Assembly: GCA_030594725.1 (NCBI GenBank)
Contig: JAUVEQ010000175.1
Location: forward strand, 1-6,379
DNA length: 6,379 bases
Reading direction: 5' to 3'
Source of the DNA: Methanobacteriota archaeon
GTDB taxonomy: Archaea > Thermoplasmatota > DTKX01 > GCA-020343715
Below are positions 5,439 through 6,379 of the stretch, piece by piece. The translations under genes and the position numbers were made by a program. How positions within the stretch are numbered: the first letter of the stretch is position 1; every line of letters begins with the position of its first letter. The notes below the pieces were generated by a model. The model ran no database searches. It was not told the DNA's origin and saw nothing but the letters and a program-made list of their open reading frames with translations.

Positions 5439-6379
5439 GCGGCAACGGCCCCAGGATAGGTGTGCTGGTCTGCTCGTGCTGGTCCCGCTCCGACGCGGGG
5501 ATCGACGCCGACGCGATCGTGGCCGAGGCACAGGGATGGGACCATGTGACCCATGCCGAGGCCACGGACGACATGTGCGGCATTGGCAACGCCACCTTGG
5601 CCGGCGACCTTGTGCGCCGCCATTCCCTCGACAGGCTCGTATTGGCGGCGTGCGCCTGCTGTCCCGAGGACCAGCGTTGCGCCGCCTGCAACGACGAGCG
5701 GGCGACCCTCAGGGAGGCCGTCAAGGCGGCCACCGACCTGCCCTGGTCGCATCACGCCTTCGTCAACCTCCGGGACCATCACAGGCTGACCGAGGACGGC
5801 ATCACCGCAGTGGCCATGGCCACGGCCCGCATGGCCCTGACGCCGGACGAGGTCCCGCCGAGGGGGGCCCGCGAGCCCATCCGGGAGGCGCTGGTGGTCG
5901 GTGCGGGTGCCCTTGGCCGAGCCGCGGCGGTGGAGCTGGGAGAGAGGGGCATACCCACTCACCTCGTTGACAAGGTGGCCCCCGCCGGGACGGGCGACGA
6001 GGCCCCCAAGAACATCACCCTCCATGTCCCCGCCCGGGTCATGAGGATGGACGGGGGCGGTGGGGACTTCGAGATAACCCTCGCCGGGCTAGGCGAGGAG
6101 GTCAGGTTGCGGGTGGGCGTCGTGCTGATCGCTCCAGGGCTCACGGAGGAGGACGCCTCGGCCGGTGTGGGATGGGGACTGCCCCACAGCAGCCTCCCCG
6201 AACCCCCGAAGAAGGTCCGGGGCACATTCTTGGCATCTGAGGACGGCCGGGCCTCCGCCGGAGCCGCAGCCGCGTACCTGGGAAGGGTCGCCAGGGGGAC
6301 CCAGGCGGTGGCCACCGTGGACGGCGAGGCCTGCATCGGTTGCCTCAAGTGCATAAGGGTCTGTCCGTACTCCGCCATC
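5435..6379 (+). CDS. hdrA: HdrA-like FAD/iron-sulfur protein, compact form, 3' partial
   Basis: The open frame runs from ATG 5435 to the window edge without a stop (315 residues, C-terminus missing). Residues 7-135 resemble the HdrA N-terminal domain: RIGVLVCSC with C13/C15, C48, then a cysteine-rich stretch with C73, C75, C76, C82, C85, and FVNLRDHH, at the place where HdrA has its V-N-[IL]-R-[ED] segment. Residues 151-180 form a dinucleotide-binding Rossmann start (VVGAGALG...HLVDK). A beta region similar to HdrA (ITLHVPARVMRMD...FEITL) leads to VVLIAPG, the usual ATG-type FAD strand. Residues 300-311 are a [4Fe-4S] ferredoxin motif (C300, C303, C306, C310-P). HdrA is the flavin electron-bifurcating or electron-transfer subunit that passes electrons to HdrBC or HdrD modules. 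Here only about 140 residues separate the FAD motif from the ferredoxin motif, far fewer than in typical HdrA, so function may differ. The adjoining HdrD fusion is its likely partner. Confidence 0.85.
   Translation, partial: MSGNGPRIGVLVCSCWSRSDAGIDADAIVAEAQGWDHVTHAEATDDMCGIGNATLAGDLVRRHSLDRLVLAACACCPEDQRCAACNDERATLREAVKAATDLPWSHHAFVNLRDHHRLTEDGITAVAMATARMALTPDEVPPRGAREPIREALVVGAGALGRAAAVELGERGIPTHLVDKVAPAGTGDEAPKNITLHVPARVMRMDGGGGDFEITLAGLGEEVRLRVGVVLIAPGLTEEDASAGVGWGLPHSSLPEPPKKVRGTFLASEDGRASAGAAAAYLGRVARGTQAVATVDGEACIGCLKCIRVCPYSAI

Noticed and set aside
4479..5531. Minus-strand frame of 350 codons opposite the HdrD domain
   Set aside because: Composition typical of an antisense shadow (R/H/G-rich), crossing the junction of two well-supported + strand genes.
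5890..6300. Frameshift as the cause of the short HdrA FAD domain
   Set aside because: I translated 5435-6379 by hand; one frame stays open and is HdrA-like on both sides of the shortened part, so an in-frame loss fits better.
1..6379. tRNA, rRNA, CRISPR array, insertion sequence, terminator hairpin or promoter
   Set aside because: No supporting pattern was found by reading; genes abut almost without gaps, leaving no room for most of these.

Overview
This is a GC-rich, densely packed, single-strand window with five genes, all on the + strand. Gaps between genes are 17 nt or less, and two junctions are ATGA overlaps, so it looks like one operon cut by the window edges. The organism is most likely an archaeon, possibly a thermoplasmatal lineage. 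The support is heterodisulfide-reductase (Hdr) type proteins, many AGG arginine and ATA isoleucine codons despite the high GC, strong GGAGGTGA-type ribosome binding sites, and a secreted Ig-like ectodomain with ten N-glycosylation sequons. This is an inference; a GC-rich anaerobic bacterium is not excluded.

Layout: (1) 7-378, a small two-helix membrane protein of unknown role. (2) 396-989, a Tat-exported Rieske [2Fe-2S] protein with all four ligands. (3) 986-3613, a four-part fusion: signal peptide, a Reeler-like domain with a CX5CH motif, four bacterial Ig-like (Big_5/SbsA type) domains, and a complete cytochrome b6-type four-helix domain with four haem-ligand histidines and the cysteine that in cytochrome b6 binds haem ci. 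(4) 3618-5438, a second fusion: a cytochrome b6f subunit IV-like domain with the Qo-site motif PDWY, an additional fourth helix, then an HdrD-like domain with two [4Fe-4S] ferredoxin motifs and two complete CCG (non-cubane cluster) motifs. (5) 5435 to the window end, the first 315 residues of a compact HdrA-like flavoprotein, which breaks off just after a ferredoxin motif.

Together the genes describe a Rieske/cytochrome b complex of the b6f type whose cytoplasmic face is covalently joined to an Hdr-type iron-sulfur module. The predicted topology is self-consistent: Rieske and Ig domains outside, the b6 core and subunit IV in the membrane, and HdrD brought back to the cytoplasm by the extra helix, next to the haem ci site and next to HdrA. 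No cytochrome f or c1 is visible; the ectodomain fused to cytochrome b may occupy that place. A working hypothesis is a quinone/Hdr oxidoreductase that couples a cytoplasmic thiol/disulfide or ferredoxin/flavin couple to the membrane quinone or methanophenazine pool. Substrates and electron direction cannot be read from the sequence.

No RNA gene, mobile element, CRISPR array, clear promoter or terminator was seen, and no gene-free stretch exceeds about 20 bases.
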